This document shows, in pieces, positions 7,872 to 15,666 of a stretch of 35,106 bases of DNA. This DNA comes from an uncultured Chloroflexota bacterium (lineage in GTDB: Bacteria; Chloroflexota; Limnocylindria; Limnocylindrales; CSP1-4). The notes beneath the pieces are model-generated. The model did no database searches. It was not told the DNA's origin and saw only the letters and a list, made by a program, of their open reading frames with translations. Position numbers and translations under genes: made by a program. Numbering within the stretch: the first letter of the stretch is position 1; each line of letters opens with the position of its first letter. The DNA is taken from positions 1 through 35,106 of the forward strand of contig CAIJPD010000067.1 in NCBI GenBank assembly GCA_903822495.1. Direction: 5' to 3'.

Positions 7872-8475
7872 TTGGCCCAGCGACATCCACCCGGAGTCCG
7901 GCAGCCGTCTGCCCCCGCTGGCGCGCGACGCGCTCGATGACGTCGGCAAGCGGGTCTTCGACCACGCCGTGGATCCGAACGGCACCTCGTATGCCGGTCT
8001 CCACGGTCCCGCCGGCATCCGGCTGCACAGCCCGCGCCTGGCCGAGGCCCTCCAGCCGGTCAACCGCTATCTGCGCCGGGAGTCCGGCATCCCGCCCGCG
8101 GTGCGCGAGCTGGCGATCCTGGTCACGGCCCGCGAGGCCGACAGCCAGTTCGAGTGGGCGGCGCACCAGTCGGTCGCGCTGAAGGCCGGCGTCTCGCCCG
8201 AGGCCATCGAGATCGTGCGGCAGCGCACCCCCATCGTGGGCCTGCCCGAGCGCGACGAGGTCGTCATCCGGCTGGGTCGGGAGATGTTCGGCGCGCGACG
8301 GGTGTCCTCGGAGACCTTCGCCCGCGCGACCGACGTGTTCGGCACCGCGATGCTGGTTGACCTGGTCGGCCTGATGGGCAACTACGCGTCGACGGCCGCG
8401 CTGCTCTGTGTGTTCGACGTCCAGCTCCACGACGGCTGGGAGCCGCTCCTTCCGGTGACGACAGCCGCCGAATAG
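7858..8475 (+). CDS. Carboxymuconolactone decarboxylase (AhpD-fold) family protein
   Basis: A 205-aa all-helical protein of the CMD/AhpD superfamily. The recognisable core is PAVRELAILVTAREADSQFEWAAHQSVALKAGVS (about residues 80-115), with the family's E-W-x-x-H pattern. The peroxidase-type CxxC of AhpD is absent, so it belongs with the PcaC-like branch and a thiol peroxidase role is unlikely. The start ATG has a GGAGCGG-like site upstream. It is followed after 11 nt by an LLM flavin oxidoreductase, a pairing often seen in catabolic clusters. The actual substrate cannot be read from the sequence. Confidence 0.85.
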   Translation: MDKRDWPSDIHPESGSRLPPLARDALDDVGKRVFDHAVDPNGTSYAGLHGPAGIRLHSPRLAEALQPVNRYLRRESGIPPAVRELAILVTAREADSQFEWAAHQSVALKAGVSPEAIEIVRQRTPIVGLPERDEVVIRLGREMFGARRVSSETFARATDVFGTAMLVDLVGLMGNYASTAALLCVFDVQLHDGWEPLLPVTTAAE

Positions 8476-8486
8476 GTCGGCCAGCC

Positions 8487-9365
8487 ATGCGGATCTCCAT
8501 CGGGCTGCCCATCCGGGTCTCGGGCGTGTCCAGCGACTTCGTCCTCGACTGGGCGCGCCGGGCCGATGAGGCAGGGTTCGCCAGCCTGGTGGGGCTGGAT
8601 CGGGTCGTCAGCCGGGCGATGGAGCCGCTCGTCGTCCTGGCCGCGGCGGCCGGGGTGACCCGGCGCATCACCCTGATGACCAGCATCCTGTTGGCGCCCA
8701 CCCGCGAGACCACGCTCCTGGCCCGCCAGGTCGCCTCGCTGGACGCGCTCTCCGGTGGCCGACTCTCGCTGGGCATCGGGATCGGCGTGCGCGAGTCGGA
8801 CTACGTCGCGACAGGCTTCGACTTCCACCGGCGCGGCCGGCGCGAGGAGGAGCAGCTGGAGACGCTGCGCCGGCTCTGGCGCGGCGCGCCGCTGGGGGAG
8901 GGGATCGGGCCCATCGGCCCGGCTCCGGCCCGCCTCGGTGGTCCGGAGGTGCTGCTCGGGGGCTACGTGCCGGCGATCGCCCGACGGATCGCCCGCTGGG
9001 GCGATGGCTTCATGGCGCCGGGCGGCGGTGAGCCGGCCGCGATGGTGGCGCTCTGGGCGCAGATCCTGGAGGCCTGGGCGGCGGAGGGCCGGACGGGCCG
9101 GCCGCGCTGGGTGGGGGCCACCTACTACGCGCTGGGGCCAAACGCCGCGGAAGCCGCCGCCGGCTACATCAACGCCAACTATGCCTTCGACCCCGCGCTG
9201 GCTGCGCGCCGCCTCGCCACGCTCCCAAAGGGTGGCAACGAGGTCCTGCGCGCGATCGAGGCGCAGGCCGCGCTGGGCGTCGACGAGATGATCCTGCGCC
9301 CGGTCACGGCGGACTGGGCGATGCTCGACGAGCTGGCGGAGATCGCGGCGACGCGAGGCGCCTGA
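8487..9365 (+). CDS. LLM-class flavin-dependent oxidoreductase
   Basis: A 292-aa TIM-barrel luciferase-like monooxygenase or F420-dependent dehydrogenase family member. It shows the N-terminal strand MRISIGLPIRV, RITLMTSILLAPTRETTLLARQVASLD, and the family signature SGGRLSLGIGIGVRESDY with a following F-H/R-R-G-R-R-EEE segment. Whether it uses FMN or F420 cannot be told; a DUF385-type (deazaflavin) protein encoded at 12371 makes F420 conceivable. It lies 11 nt downstream of the AhpD-like gene and converges on the lipoprotein gene ending at 9387, with a 21-nt gap. Confidence 0.9.
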   Translation: MRISIGLPIRVSGVSSDFVLDWARRADEAGFASLVGLDRVVSRAMEPLVVLAAAAGVTRRITLMTSILLAPTRETTLLARQVASLDALSGGRLSLGIGIGVRESDYVATGFDFHRRGRREEEQLETLRRLWRGAPLGEGIGPIGPAPARLGGPEVLLGGYVPAIARRIARWGDGFMAPGGGEPAAMVALWAQILEAWAAEGRTGRPRWVGATYYALGPNAAEAAAGYINANYAFDPALAARRLATLPKGGNEVLRAIEAQAALGVDEMILRPVTADWAMLDELAEIAATRGA

Positions 9366-9386
9366 GCGAGCCCACTGCGAAGGAGG

Positions 9387-10019
9387 CTAGCCGTCGATGA
9401 GCCGAAAGGTCATCAGCGAGGCCTCGAAGACCGTCCCGTACTGCTCCCAGACGTCCTCCAGGCAGATGCCCAGGAGGACGAATGCCCCCGGTTCACGCGC
9501 GGGGCGGTTCGGTACCAGGATGGCGGCGATCGTGTGAAGGCGACGGTCGCCGTCGCTGTGGGTCCCGCCGAGCAGGTGGGCCCTGACCCCGTTGATCATC
9601 GTCGCCCGATCGACCGTCACCGTCGTTCGTCCGCGTGATGCATCTCGCACCTGGTTGACATAGGTCTCGAAGTCCATGCGGTTGGGGTAGGCGGAGCTCA
9701 CCGTGGCACGGATCTGGACCGCCAGCAACGGCATGTCCGGGTCGCTGGGCGAGGACAGGGGAGGTGGCGACGGGGAGGCGTCGCCCGGCTGCCAGCCCGA
9801 GCTTGCGGCAGATTCGGGGCCAGGCGAGAACCAGGCGGGGAGGTCCGAATAGCCGGGATGTGCGATCCATCCCCTCGGCGGGTTGATGCTGAAGTCGAAT
9901 TCGGAGTCGCGGTAGGGCGCGCCCTCGAGGGTGTCGGGCAGGGGCGCCGCGGGACTCGTGCAGGCCGCGAGGAGTGCCGCAACCAGGAGGGCGAAAAGGC
10001 ATCGCGCCATCGTTCGCAT
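9387..10019 (-). CDS. Predicted lipoprotein of unknown function
   Basis: From the ATG at 10019 the product is 210 aa. It has a short basic start, a hydrophobic stretch FALLVAALLAAC and a lipobox Cys at residue 22, so it should be membrane-anchored outside the cytoplasm. The mature part has a Ser/Pro-rich insert and resembles PsbP/LpqN-like folds (YRDSEFDFSINPPRGW near its start), but I do not assign a family. An AAGGGG motif about 6 nt before this ATG supports the choice; ATGs at 10037 and 10010 are alternatives. Transcribed divergently from the alpha/beta hydrolase; the 236-nt gap shows no clear motif. Confidence 0.7.
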   Translation of the reverse strand: MRTMARCLFALLVAALLAACTSPAAPLPDTLEGAPYRDSEFDFSINPPRGWIAHPGYSDLPAWFSPGPESAASSGWQPGDASPSPPPLSSPSDPDMPLLAVQIRATVSSAYPNRMDFETYVNQVRDASRGRTTVTVDRATMINGVRAHLLGGTHSDGDRRLHTIAAILVPNRPAREPGAFVLLGICLEDVWEQYGTVFEASLMTFRLIDG

Positions 10020-10255
10020 TCGTGGCCCCTTCGCCATCGTTGCCCCATGGATCCCTCCGGGGAGGGCGTCACGGGACGCCCCACGATGATGTCGACGGCC
10101 TGCCGCGATCGCAAGGGCCGAAGGGATGGCCACGCCGTGGCGCTCGAGCAGGGTCCGGCGGGTCGGCTTTCCATGCCCTCTAGCCCTTGTCGGGCCGGCC
10201 AGCCCGGATCGACACTGCGCCCACAAGGTGACGCAGGCGTCCCGGGAGCGATGGC

Positions 10256-11668
10256 ATGGCTGGGCGCTCGGGTTCCGGGTCAACGTCACAGGCGGTGATC
10301 GAGGCCGCGTCAACCGGCGGTATCGTGCGGTCGCTCGTCGCGCTCCTGATCGTGACCCTGGGGCTGGTCATGGTGACCGGGCTCTACGGCGTGCTGGGCT
10401 GGAGCTGGCTCCTGTGGAGTGTCGTCGGCGTCGTCGCCGGTGCGGTCGCGGCCCGGGCGTCCCGGGCCTGGATCGTGTTCGCGGGCATCGCCCTGTACGA
10501 GGTCGCGGCGATGGCGCTCGGGCTGCCGCGCGACGACGGTCCATTCTGGTTCGTCGCCGCGTTCGCGGGTGGGCTCGTGTTGGGCGCCGGCTTCATCGCG
10601 GGCAGCCAGCTGACGCTCCGCCGTTCGCCGGCTCGCGCGGTCGCGGAGGCCTGGAGCGGTGCCGGCCGCGGCCGGCGCCGCGGAACGCTGGCCGTGACCG
10701 CCGTCGTCCTGGTCAGCCTGGTCGGGTACACCGGCTACATCGGCCAGATCGGGTCCCAGGAGTTCGTCCACCCGGCGGTCCACGACCCGGACTGCCGGAC
10801 CCCGGACCTGCTGGGCTGGGCGTACGAGGCCATCAACTACGACCGCGCCGACGATGCCCGGCTGGCCGCGGCGAACCCGGACCGGACGGCCTGTGCCTCA
10901 CAGGGAGCGGCGGCCGGCGACCAGGTGACCAGCTCGGACGGGATCCGGCTGGCGGGCTGGTACGTGCCGGCCGCGAGCGGGGTGGGTCCCACGGGACCGA
11001 CCCTCCTCGTGGTCCCCGGCTGGAAGACGAACAAGTCGGGGGTGCTCAAGTACGGCGCGCCGTTCCACGACGCCTACAACCTGGTCTTCGTCGACCTCCG
11101 CAACAGCGGCCGGAGCTCCGGCACGGAGACCACGATGGGCCTCAAGGAGCAGCGCGACGTGCGGGCGATGGTCGACTGGCTGGTCGCCACCAAGCACCCG
11201 ACGTGGGTCGGCGCCGTCGGCAACTCGATGGGTGCGGCGACGGCGCTGGCGGCCGCGATCGACGACATGCGGATCCGGGCCCTGGTGCTCGATTCGGCCC
11301 ATGCCGGGATCGTGACCTCGATCGGCAATGTCCTGGAGACGGAGCACGGGCAGCCCGCGCTGCCCGGCAGCTGGGCGATCATCACCGCGGTCTCGCTGGC
11401 CGTCGGCGGGGACGTGACTGCGATCGATCCGGTCCGGCTGCTGACGCGACTCGGCGATCGGCCCGTGCTGCTGATCCAGGGGACGGCCGACCTCGTCGAC
11501 CCGCCGACGGAGGCGTCGGACCTGAACTTCCACGCGGCGCTGGCCGCGGGGACCACGGTGGAGCTCCAGTACTGCCAGGGCGCGTCGCACGGCAAGGTCA
11601 TCGACACCTGCCCGAAGGCGTGGGCCAGCTGGGCGACCTCGTTCCTCGCTCGGGCGCAGGCGCCCTGA
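10256..11668 (+). CDS. Membrane-anchored alpha/beta hydrolase
   Basis: A 470-aa protein. The first ~165 residues hold four to five hydrophobic membrane segments (about 24-44, 48-68, 71-90, 97-117, 145-163). The rest is an alpha/beta hydrolase domain. The nucleophile elbow is GNSMG (S324), the acid is probably D412 in QGTADLVD, and the base is H445 in GASHGK. The fold resembles the serine aminopeptidase/dienelactone hydrolase type; the substrate is unknown. The ATG at 10256 follows GGGAGCG at about 8 nt. It ends convergent with a GNAT gene across a GC-rich inverted repeat. Confidence 0.85.
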   Translation: MAGRSGSGSTSQAVIEAASTGGIVRSLVALLIVTLGLVMVTGLYGVLGWSWLLWSVVGVVAGAVAARASRAWIVFAGIALYEVAAMALGLPRDDGPFWFVAAFAGGLVLGAGFIAGSQLTLRRSPARAVAEAWSGAGRGRRRGTLAVTAVVLVSLVGYTGYIGQIGSQEFVHPAVHDPDCRTPDLLGWAYEAINYDRADDARLAAANPDRTACASQGAAAGDQVTSSDGIRLAGWYVPAASGVGPTGPTLLVVPGWKTNKSGVLKYGAPFHDAYNLVFVDLRNSGRSSGTETTMGLKEQRDVRAMVDWLVATKHPTWVGAVGNSMGAATALAAAIDDMRIRALVLDSAHAGIVTSIGNVLETEHGQPALPGSWAIITAVSLAVGGDVTAIDPVRLLTRLGDRPVLLIQGTADLVDPPTEASDLNFHAALAAGTTVELQYCQGASHGKVIDTCPKAWASWATSFLARAQAP

Positions 11669-11677
11669 GCCGGCCGT

Positions 11678-11712
11678 GGCCCCGGGGTGATTCGGCTGGC
11701 CGGGCCCCGGGG
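11678..11712. terminator. Convergent GC-rich inverted repeat
   Basis: Two copies of self-complementary GGCCCCGGGG (11678-11687 and 11703-11712) flank a 15-nt loop between the ends of two convergent genes. They can form one strong stem usable on both strands. No T tract is present, as is common in very high-GC genomes. Confidence 0.4.
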
Positions 11713-11723
11713 CGGCATGCCGG

Positions 11724-12272
11724 TCAGCGCAGCCGACGCACCATCTCGACCGCGTCGGCGGGCGCCCCATCCACCACCACGGCCAGCCTCCGAACCTCCT
11801 CGAAGCCGCACCGTACGCAGAACGCGACAGCGTCGGGGACCGCCATGAGCGACAGGCGGCGGTAGCCCTCCGCGCGCGCGGCAGCCGCGCATTCGTCGAG
11901 GACGCCTGCGGCCAGGCCCTTGCCGGTGAAGTCGCCACGGATCGCCAGGCTGAGGACACGGGCCGCGTCGGTCCCCGGCACCAGTTGGCGGGCGCCGCCG
12001 GTCTCCGTGGCCGCGGCCGGATCCCGGTCGCGCCGGCTCCACGCGCCGAAGGCGAGCGGCAGGTCGCCCATGGACACGATGAAGCCCGTCCCATCCGAGA
12101 CGAGCATCCGGTCCAGGCTGGCCAGGTGGCGGATGGGGAGGGGAGCGGCCAGCGGGCCCACGAAGCCGGGCAGGACGTAGCGGGCCGCGCCGGCCAGCAG
12201 GCCGTCGAGCAACTCCCCATCGCCCAGCGTGGCGGGTCGGATCTCGGGGATTCGGAACTGGAGGGGGCCCAC
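11724..12272 (-). CDS. GNAT-family N-acetyltransferase
   Basis: From the GTG at 12272 the product is 182 aa and begins just before the family's first strand (PEIRPATLGDGELL). The acetyl-CoA binding motif A is LSLAIRGDFTGKGLAAGVLD, with G-K-G-L-A-A. It is followed by the C-terminal signature YRRLSLMAVPDAVAFCVRCGFEEV. The acceptor substrate is not identifiable. The start is preferred because TACACT lies exactly 6 nt upstream, the leaderless spacing found elsewhere here; a longer frame from 12377 would overlap the divergent gene at 12371. Confidence 0.85.
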   Translation of the reverse strand: MGPLQFRIPEIRPATLGDGELLDGLLAGAARYVLPGFVGPLAAPLPIRHLASLDRMLVSDGTGFIVSMGDLPLAFGAWSRRDRDPAAATETGGARQLVPGTDAARVLSLAIRGDFTGKGLAAGVLDECAAAARAEGYRRLSLMAVPDAVAFCVRCGFEEVRRLAVVVDGAPADAVEMVRRLR

Positions 12273-12278
12273 GGGGGG

Positions 12279-12284
12279 AGTGTA
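12279..12284 (-). promoter_or_regulatory. -10 box of a leaderless GNAT promoter
   Basis: On the minus strand TACACT is followed by six C and then the GTG start at 12272. No ribosome-binding site is possible in this gap. Confidence 0.5.
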
Positions 12285-12370
12285 GACGGGTGGCCCCTGC
12301 GCTCGCGCCGTCCGGCACTGGCCGCAGGCCGGTCGCCGGCCCACGATGGAGGCACGAAAGGGGGTCGTGC

Positions 12371-12976
12371 ATGCCACGCATTGCTCGACTGTTCACGTTT
12401 GCCGGCCTGGCCGGCGGGTCGGCCTGGCTCATCGACGCCCGGCGGCGGGCCACCGAGCTGGACCAGCCAATGGGCGAGGTCATGGGCCGGGACTTCCGCG
12501 GCTTTGTCACCCATCGCTTCAACCCGGTGGTGATGGCGCTGGGCCTCGTGGGTGGCCGGCGTTCGGCCTGGGGCCTCCTGGAGCACGTCGGTCGCACGTC
12601 GGGCTCGACATACCACACGCCGATCCTGCCGATCGAGCACGACGATCACGTCTTCGTCCGCCTCACCTACGGCGAGGACGTGCACTGGGTGCGCAACGTC
12701 CGGGCGACCGGCCACTGCCGGATCCAGCACCACGAGGCCATCTACGACCTGGACGAGCCGATGGTGGTCAGCGGCGACCGGGCGCCATTCCTGCCCCGCT
12801 GGGCGCGCCCGATGCTGGCCAACCGGCAGTACCTGCGCCTGCACGTCCTGGACATGGCCCCCGGCACCTTCGCCCACCCGAAGGCGACGGTCGAGGTGAC
12901 CGCTCGCGTCGGCGAGCCCCTTGCCCTGGTCCACCCGACGACGCCCGCGCCCGAGGACGCGATCACCCCGTCCTAG
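12371..12976 (+). CDS. Nitroreductase family deazaflavin-dependent oxidoreductase (DUF385-like)
   Basis: A 201-aa protein of the split-barrel DUF385/Ddn type. The recognisable segment is LLEHVGRTSGSTYHTPILPI, matching the family's (T)xGRxSGxxRxTPL pattern. It is followed by VFVRLTYGEDVHWVRNVRATGHCRIQHH, which corresponds to the cofactor-binding W-x-x-N-x-x-A region. Relatives use coenzyme F420, so F420 use is an inference from family. The ATG at 12371 has AAAGGGGG 6 nt upstream and is divergent from the GNAT gene. Confidence 0.82.
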   Translation: MPRIARLFTFAGLAGGSAWLIDARRRATELDQPMGEVMGRDFRGFVTHRFNPVVMALGLVGGRRSAWGLLEHVGRTSGSTYHTPILPIEHDDHVFVRLTYGEDVHWVRNVRATGHCRIQHHEAIYDLDEPMVVSGDRAPFLPRWARPMLANRQYLRLHVLDMAPGTFAHPKATVEVTARVGEPLALVHPTTPAPEDAITPS

Positions 12977-13101
12977 CTCCCGGGCAGGTTCCTGGGGCCG
13001 GCCGGGCTCCAATGGTGATGGCCGCGCGGCCATCACCCGGGGCCCGGGCGGCCGGCGTCCCACCGCAGTCGCCGGCAGCACGGATCCTCGCCGCGTCGCG
13101 A

Positions 13102-13107
13102 TACGAT
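13102..13107 (+). promoter_or_regulatory. -10 box for zinc-ribbon gene at 13177
   Basis: TACGAT in GCGATACGATGG would start transcription near 13114, giving a leader of about 60 nt. The leader holds an AGAGGA site before the ATG at 13177. Confidence 0.4.
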
Positions 13108-13176
13108 GGGGGCAAGCACCGTCAGGCAGCCGGTCGAGGGCGCCGGCGCCGAAGGGCGGGTTACCAGAGGACCCCA

Positions 13177-13797
13177 ATGGCCGGTTTCACGCCGTTCAGC
13201 AGCAACTACAACGACCTGTCGGACGAGAACGGCTACCAGTTCGAGTTCCGATGCGACATCTGTGGGAGCGGCTACCGGAGCGAGTTCCAGCGCTCGGCCA
13301 TGGGCAGTGCCGGTTCGCTCCTGAGCGGCGCCGGCAACCTGCTCGGCGGCTTCCTGGGCGGGGCCGCCGGGGCCGCCCGAAACGCCAAGGACTTCATGGA
13401 CCGGGGCGCGCGCGATGAGGCGCTCAAGAAGGCCTCGGCGGAGATCATGCCGCTCTTCACGCGCTGCCCCAAGAGCAACAACTGGGTCGACCAGACGTGC
13501 TGGAACGAGGCCCGCGGCCTGTGCGTGAACTGCGCGCCCAAGCTGGCCACCGAGATGGAGGCCACCCGCGCGCAGGTCGAGATCCAGCAGATGCAGGAGG
13601 CAATGCAGACGCAGCAGGTCTTCTCGGGCGACCTGGGCGCCAGGAACACGGTCTGCCCCAACTGCGGCAAGCCGGTGGGATCGGAGAAGTTCTGCTCCAA
13701 CTGCGGGGCACCCACCGGCCAGAACAAGTGCTCGGGCTGCGGCAACGACATCGCGGCGGGGGCGCGCTTCTGCGGGAACTGCGGCAAGCCGACCTGA
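13177..13797 (+). CDS. Multi-zinc-ribbon protein with glycine-rich hydrophobic segment
   Basis: A 206-aa protein of unrecognised family. It has an N-terminal CxxC (C26, C29) whose partner cysteines come after a long insertion, in the RCPKSNNWVDQTCWNEARGLCVNC region. The insertion (about residues 45-75) is rich in Gly, Ala and Leu (SLLSGAGNLLGGFLGGAAG), like a glycine zipper. The C-terminus carries two tandem zinc ribbons (VCPNCGKPVG..KFCSNCG and KCSGCGNDI..RFCGNCG). Zinc binding is well supported; function is not. The ATG at 13177 follows AGAGGA. It converges on a second zinc-ribbon gene with a shared hairpin between. Confidence 0.8.
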   Translation: MAGFTPFSSNYNDLSDENGYQFEFRCDICGSGYRSEFQRSAMGSAGSLLSGAGNLLGGFLGGAAGAARNAKDFMDRGARDEALKKASAEIMPLFTRCPKSNNWVDQTCWNEARGLCVNCAPKLATEMEATRAQVEIQQMQEAMQTQQVFSGDLGARNTVCPNCGKPVGSEKFCSNCGAPTGQNKCSGCGNDIAAGARFCGNCGKPT

Positions 13798-13877
13798 GCC
13801 GCGGGCCCGACCATCGGCCCGCTGTCGGCCCCTCGCGGGAGGGACGGGTCAGCGGGTGATCCTGGGATGAGATCCGA

Positions 13878-13903
13878 GCGAGGCGGCGGCGACGCCGCCT
13901 CGC
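13878..13903. terminator. Bidirectional hairpin between two zinc-ribbon genes
   Basis: GCGAGGCGGC (13878-13887) and its exact complement GCCGCCTCGC (13894-13903) form a 10-bp stem with a 6-nt loop. It lies 7 nt past the minus-strand stop and 80 nt past the plus-strand stop, in a convergent gap. No T run follows, so termination is likely but not certain. Confidence 0.5.
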
Positions 13904-13909
13904 GGCGTG

Positions 13910-14266
13910 TCAGCCGGCGATCGTGCCGCACACGGTGCAGAACCGGGCGCCCGCGACCAGCGAGCCGCCGCACCCGGTGCAGAACCGGCCGGCCGGCGCC
14001 GCGGCGGGTTGCGGCGTGGACTCCTTGGCCGGCCTGGCCGTCTGCGTGGCGGCGGGCGTGCCAGTCGCGGCCGCCGGTGCGCCGGGCTTCGGCACGGGGG
14101 TGCCGCAGCGCTGACAGGCGGCCCAGCGCGGATCCTCGATGATCGCGCTGCAGCTGGCGCAGCGCATCGGCGCGAACGGGTCCTTGGCCTGGCAGAAGGG
14201 GCAGGCCGCGGCGTCGCGCATGATGAAGTTGGCGCACCGCGGACAGGGCACCTTATAGGCTGGCAT
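13910..14266 (-). CDS. Small multi-zinc-ribbon protein
   Basis: A 118-aa protein built from Cys pairs: CPRC..CPFC, CASC..CQRC, an Ala/Pro/Thr linker, then a double-zinc-ribbon half FCTGCGGSLVAGARFCTVCG. That final ribbon closely resembles the last ribbon of the convergent gene at 13177. The ATG at 14266 lies inside the end of the upstream gene (14-nt overlap), with GGAGG about 7 nt before it, so it is translationally coupled to the 459-aa protein. It probably acts as an adaptor or a metal-structured partner; no enzyme motif is seen. Confidence 0.8.
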   Translation of the reverse strand: MPAYKVPCPRCANFIMRDAAACPFCQAKDPFAPMRCASCSAIIEDPRWAACQRCGTPVPKPGAPAAATGTPAATQTARPAKESTPQPAAAPAGRFCTGCGGSLVAGARFCTVCGTIAG

Positions 14267-15632
14267 TGGTCGCCTCCTGGTCGCCGTCACCGGCGTCTTC
14301 GCTCTGGTCTGCTCCGGCGGCCGTGACGGCCGCCTCCTCCGTGGCGCGCCCGGGCCACTCGGCCGCCTCGTCTCGGGCAGTCGTGTGCCAGGCGATCAGG
14401 TCATCAAGGGCCTTGGCCCAGCGGGTTGGGTCGTCGTGGACCAGTCGGGCGACGAAGCGCCGACGGGCGGCGGCCAAGCCGGGCAGGGCCGCCAGGGCCA
14501 GGCGGTAGCGGAGGTACCGGGCGCTGGCCAGCTGGGCCACGGGCAGCGCCATGGGCTCCCGGAGGAAGCGGGCATCGATCAGGGCGGCAGAGATGTCGCG
14601 GGCGGCGGCCGCGTGCTGCTCGGCGATCGCGGCCGGCCCCTCGCCCGAGTAGGTCGAGCGCGGCGCCACCCGGAAGAGGTACGTGGCGTGGGCGCCTTCG
14701 CTGACCAGCTCCAGCGCGATCAGGTTGCCCGGCAGCGCGACCAGGTACCACGCCCTGCGCGTGTCCGAGCCGGGCCGCTCCGGCGCCAGGGCGAACCAGC
14801 GCACGTCGGCCCCGCCCCGCGCGAGAAGGTCCCGGAAGCTTGCCGCGAAGGTCGGCTCCGTGAGCACGGCGCCGTCGATGCGGGCCAGCTCGGCACCCAG
14901 GTCGGCCACCGAGGCGGGTCGCCCATCAACGAGCAGTCGGCCCAGCAGGTTCCGCGAGCCGAAGGGAGCGTCGGGCACCAGGCCGCCGACGAGCGTCGCC
15001 GCGTCCCTGAGGGCGCCGTCGCGGAGCTCGCCCAGGCGCTGGCCCCACGCAGTGGCCGCCGCGCCCAGCCCGGGCAGCTCCAGGGTGCCCGCCGGGAGCG
15101 TCACGCGGACCAGGCCGCCCGCAGGATCGGCCTCCACGCTCCCCATCTCGCCGCGTCGGATGCGCATGGGCCGGACGGCGTCGTCAACCGGGACCAGCTC
15201 CGCCCCCCAGGCATGCAGCGCCAGCAGGGCCACCCCGTGCTGGTCACCGAGGCGGTACTCGAGGAGCGGCAGGGGATCGTCACCGAGCTGGACGAACGCG
15301 TCACCGAGTCGTTGGCGCGTCCGACGCTCGCGCAGCTGGGCGACGAGGGTCCCGAGGCGCTGGCCCAACTGCTCCAGGACGACCCGGAGTGAGCCGTCAC
15401 CCTCGCCCAGGACCAGGAGCAGCGTGCCCTGGCCGATCAGGAGGGTGGTGATGTCGCGATAGTCCGCCATGATCGGCGGCTGCCCGGCGATGGCGACCTC
15501 GAACCGACCCGCATCCAGGCGGACCGAGGCGCTGGATGGCGACGAACCGGGGCGCGCGAGGCGGCCCTGGCCGGCGAAGATGGGGGCATCGGTGGAGGCC
15601 GGACGCTGGCCGGCACGGCTGGCGGGATCCAT
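14253..15632 (-). CDS. Uncharacterised 459-aa protein
   Basis: I do not recognise this family. The first ~35 residues are low-complexity. Two beta-rich segments follow (about 35-115 and 125-200) whose strand pattern (RFEVAIAGQ, YRDITTLLIGQGTLLLVLG, then a helix) suggests tandem PH-like folds, which is an inference by eye. The C-terminal half is helical, and the tail (about 435-459) is acidic. There is no signal peptide or membrane segment. The ATG at 15632 is preferred because TACGCT lies 6 nt upstream; a longer frame to 15923 would overlap the next gene. It shares a 14-nt overlap with the downstream zinc-ribbon gene, suggesting the products work together. Confidence 0.7.
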   Translation of the reverse strand: MDPASRAGQRPASTDAPIFAGQGRLARPGSSPSSASVRLDAGRFEVAIAGQPPIMADYRDITTLLIGQGTLLLVLGEGDGSLRVVLEQLGQRLGTLVAQLRERRTRQRLGDAFVQLGDDPLPLLEYRLGDQHGVALLALHAWGAELVPVDDAVRPMRIRRGEMGSVEADPAGGLVRVTLPAGTLELPGLGAAATAWGQRLGELRDGALRDAATLVGGLVPDAPFGSRNLLGRLLVDGRPASVADLGAELARIDGAVLTEPTFAASFRDLLARGGADVRWFALAPERPGSDTRRAWYLVALPGNLIALELVSEGAHATYLFRVAPRSTYSGEGPAAIAEQHAAAARDISAALIDARFLREPMALPVAQLASARYLRYRLALAALPGLAAARRRFVARLVHDDPTRWAKALDDLIAWHTTARDEAAEWPGRATEEAAVTAAGADQSEDAGDGDQEATNASL

Positions 15633-15638
15633 CGCGAG

Positions 15639-15644
15639 AGCGTA
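15639..15644 (-). promoter_or_regulatory. -10 box of a leaderless promoter (459-aa gene)
   Basis: On the minus strand TACGCT, then CTCGCG, then ATG at 15632. The 6-nt gap leaves no room for a ribosome-binding site. Confidence 0.5.
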
Positions 15645-15666
15645 CCTGCTGCCGCGTTCCGACGCG

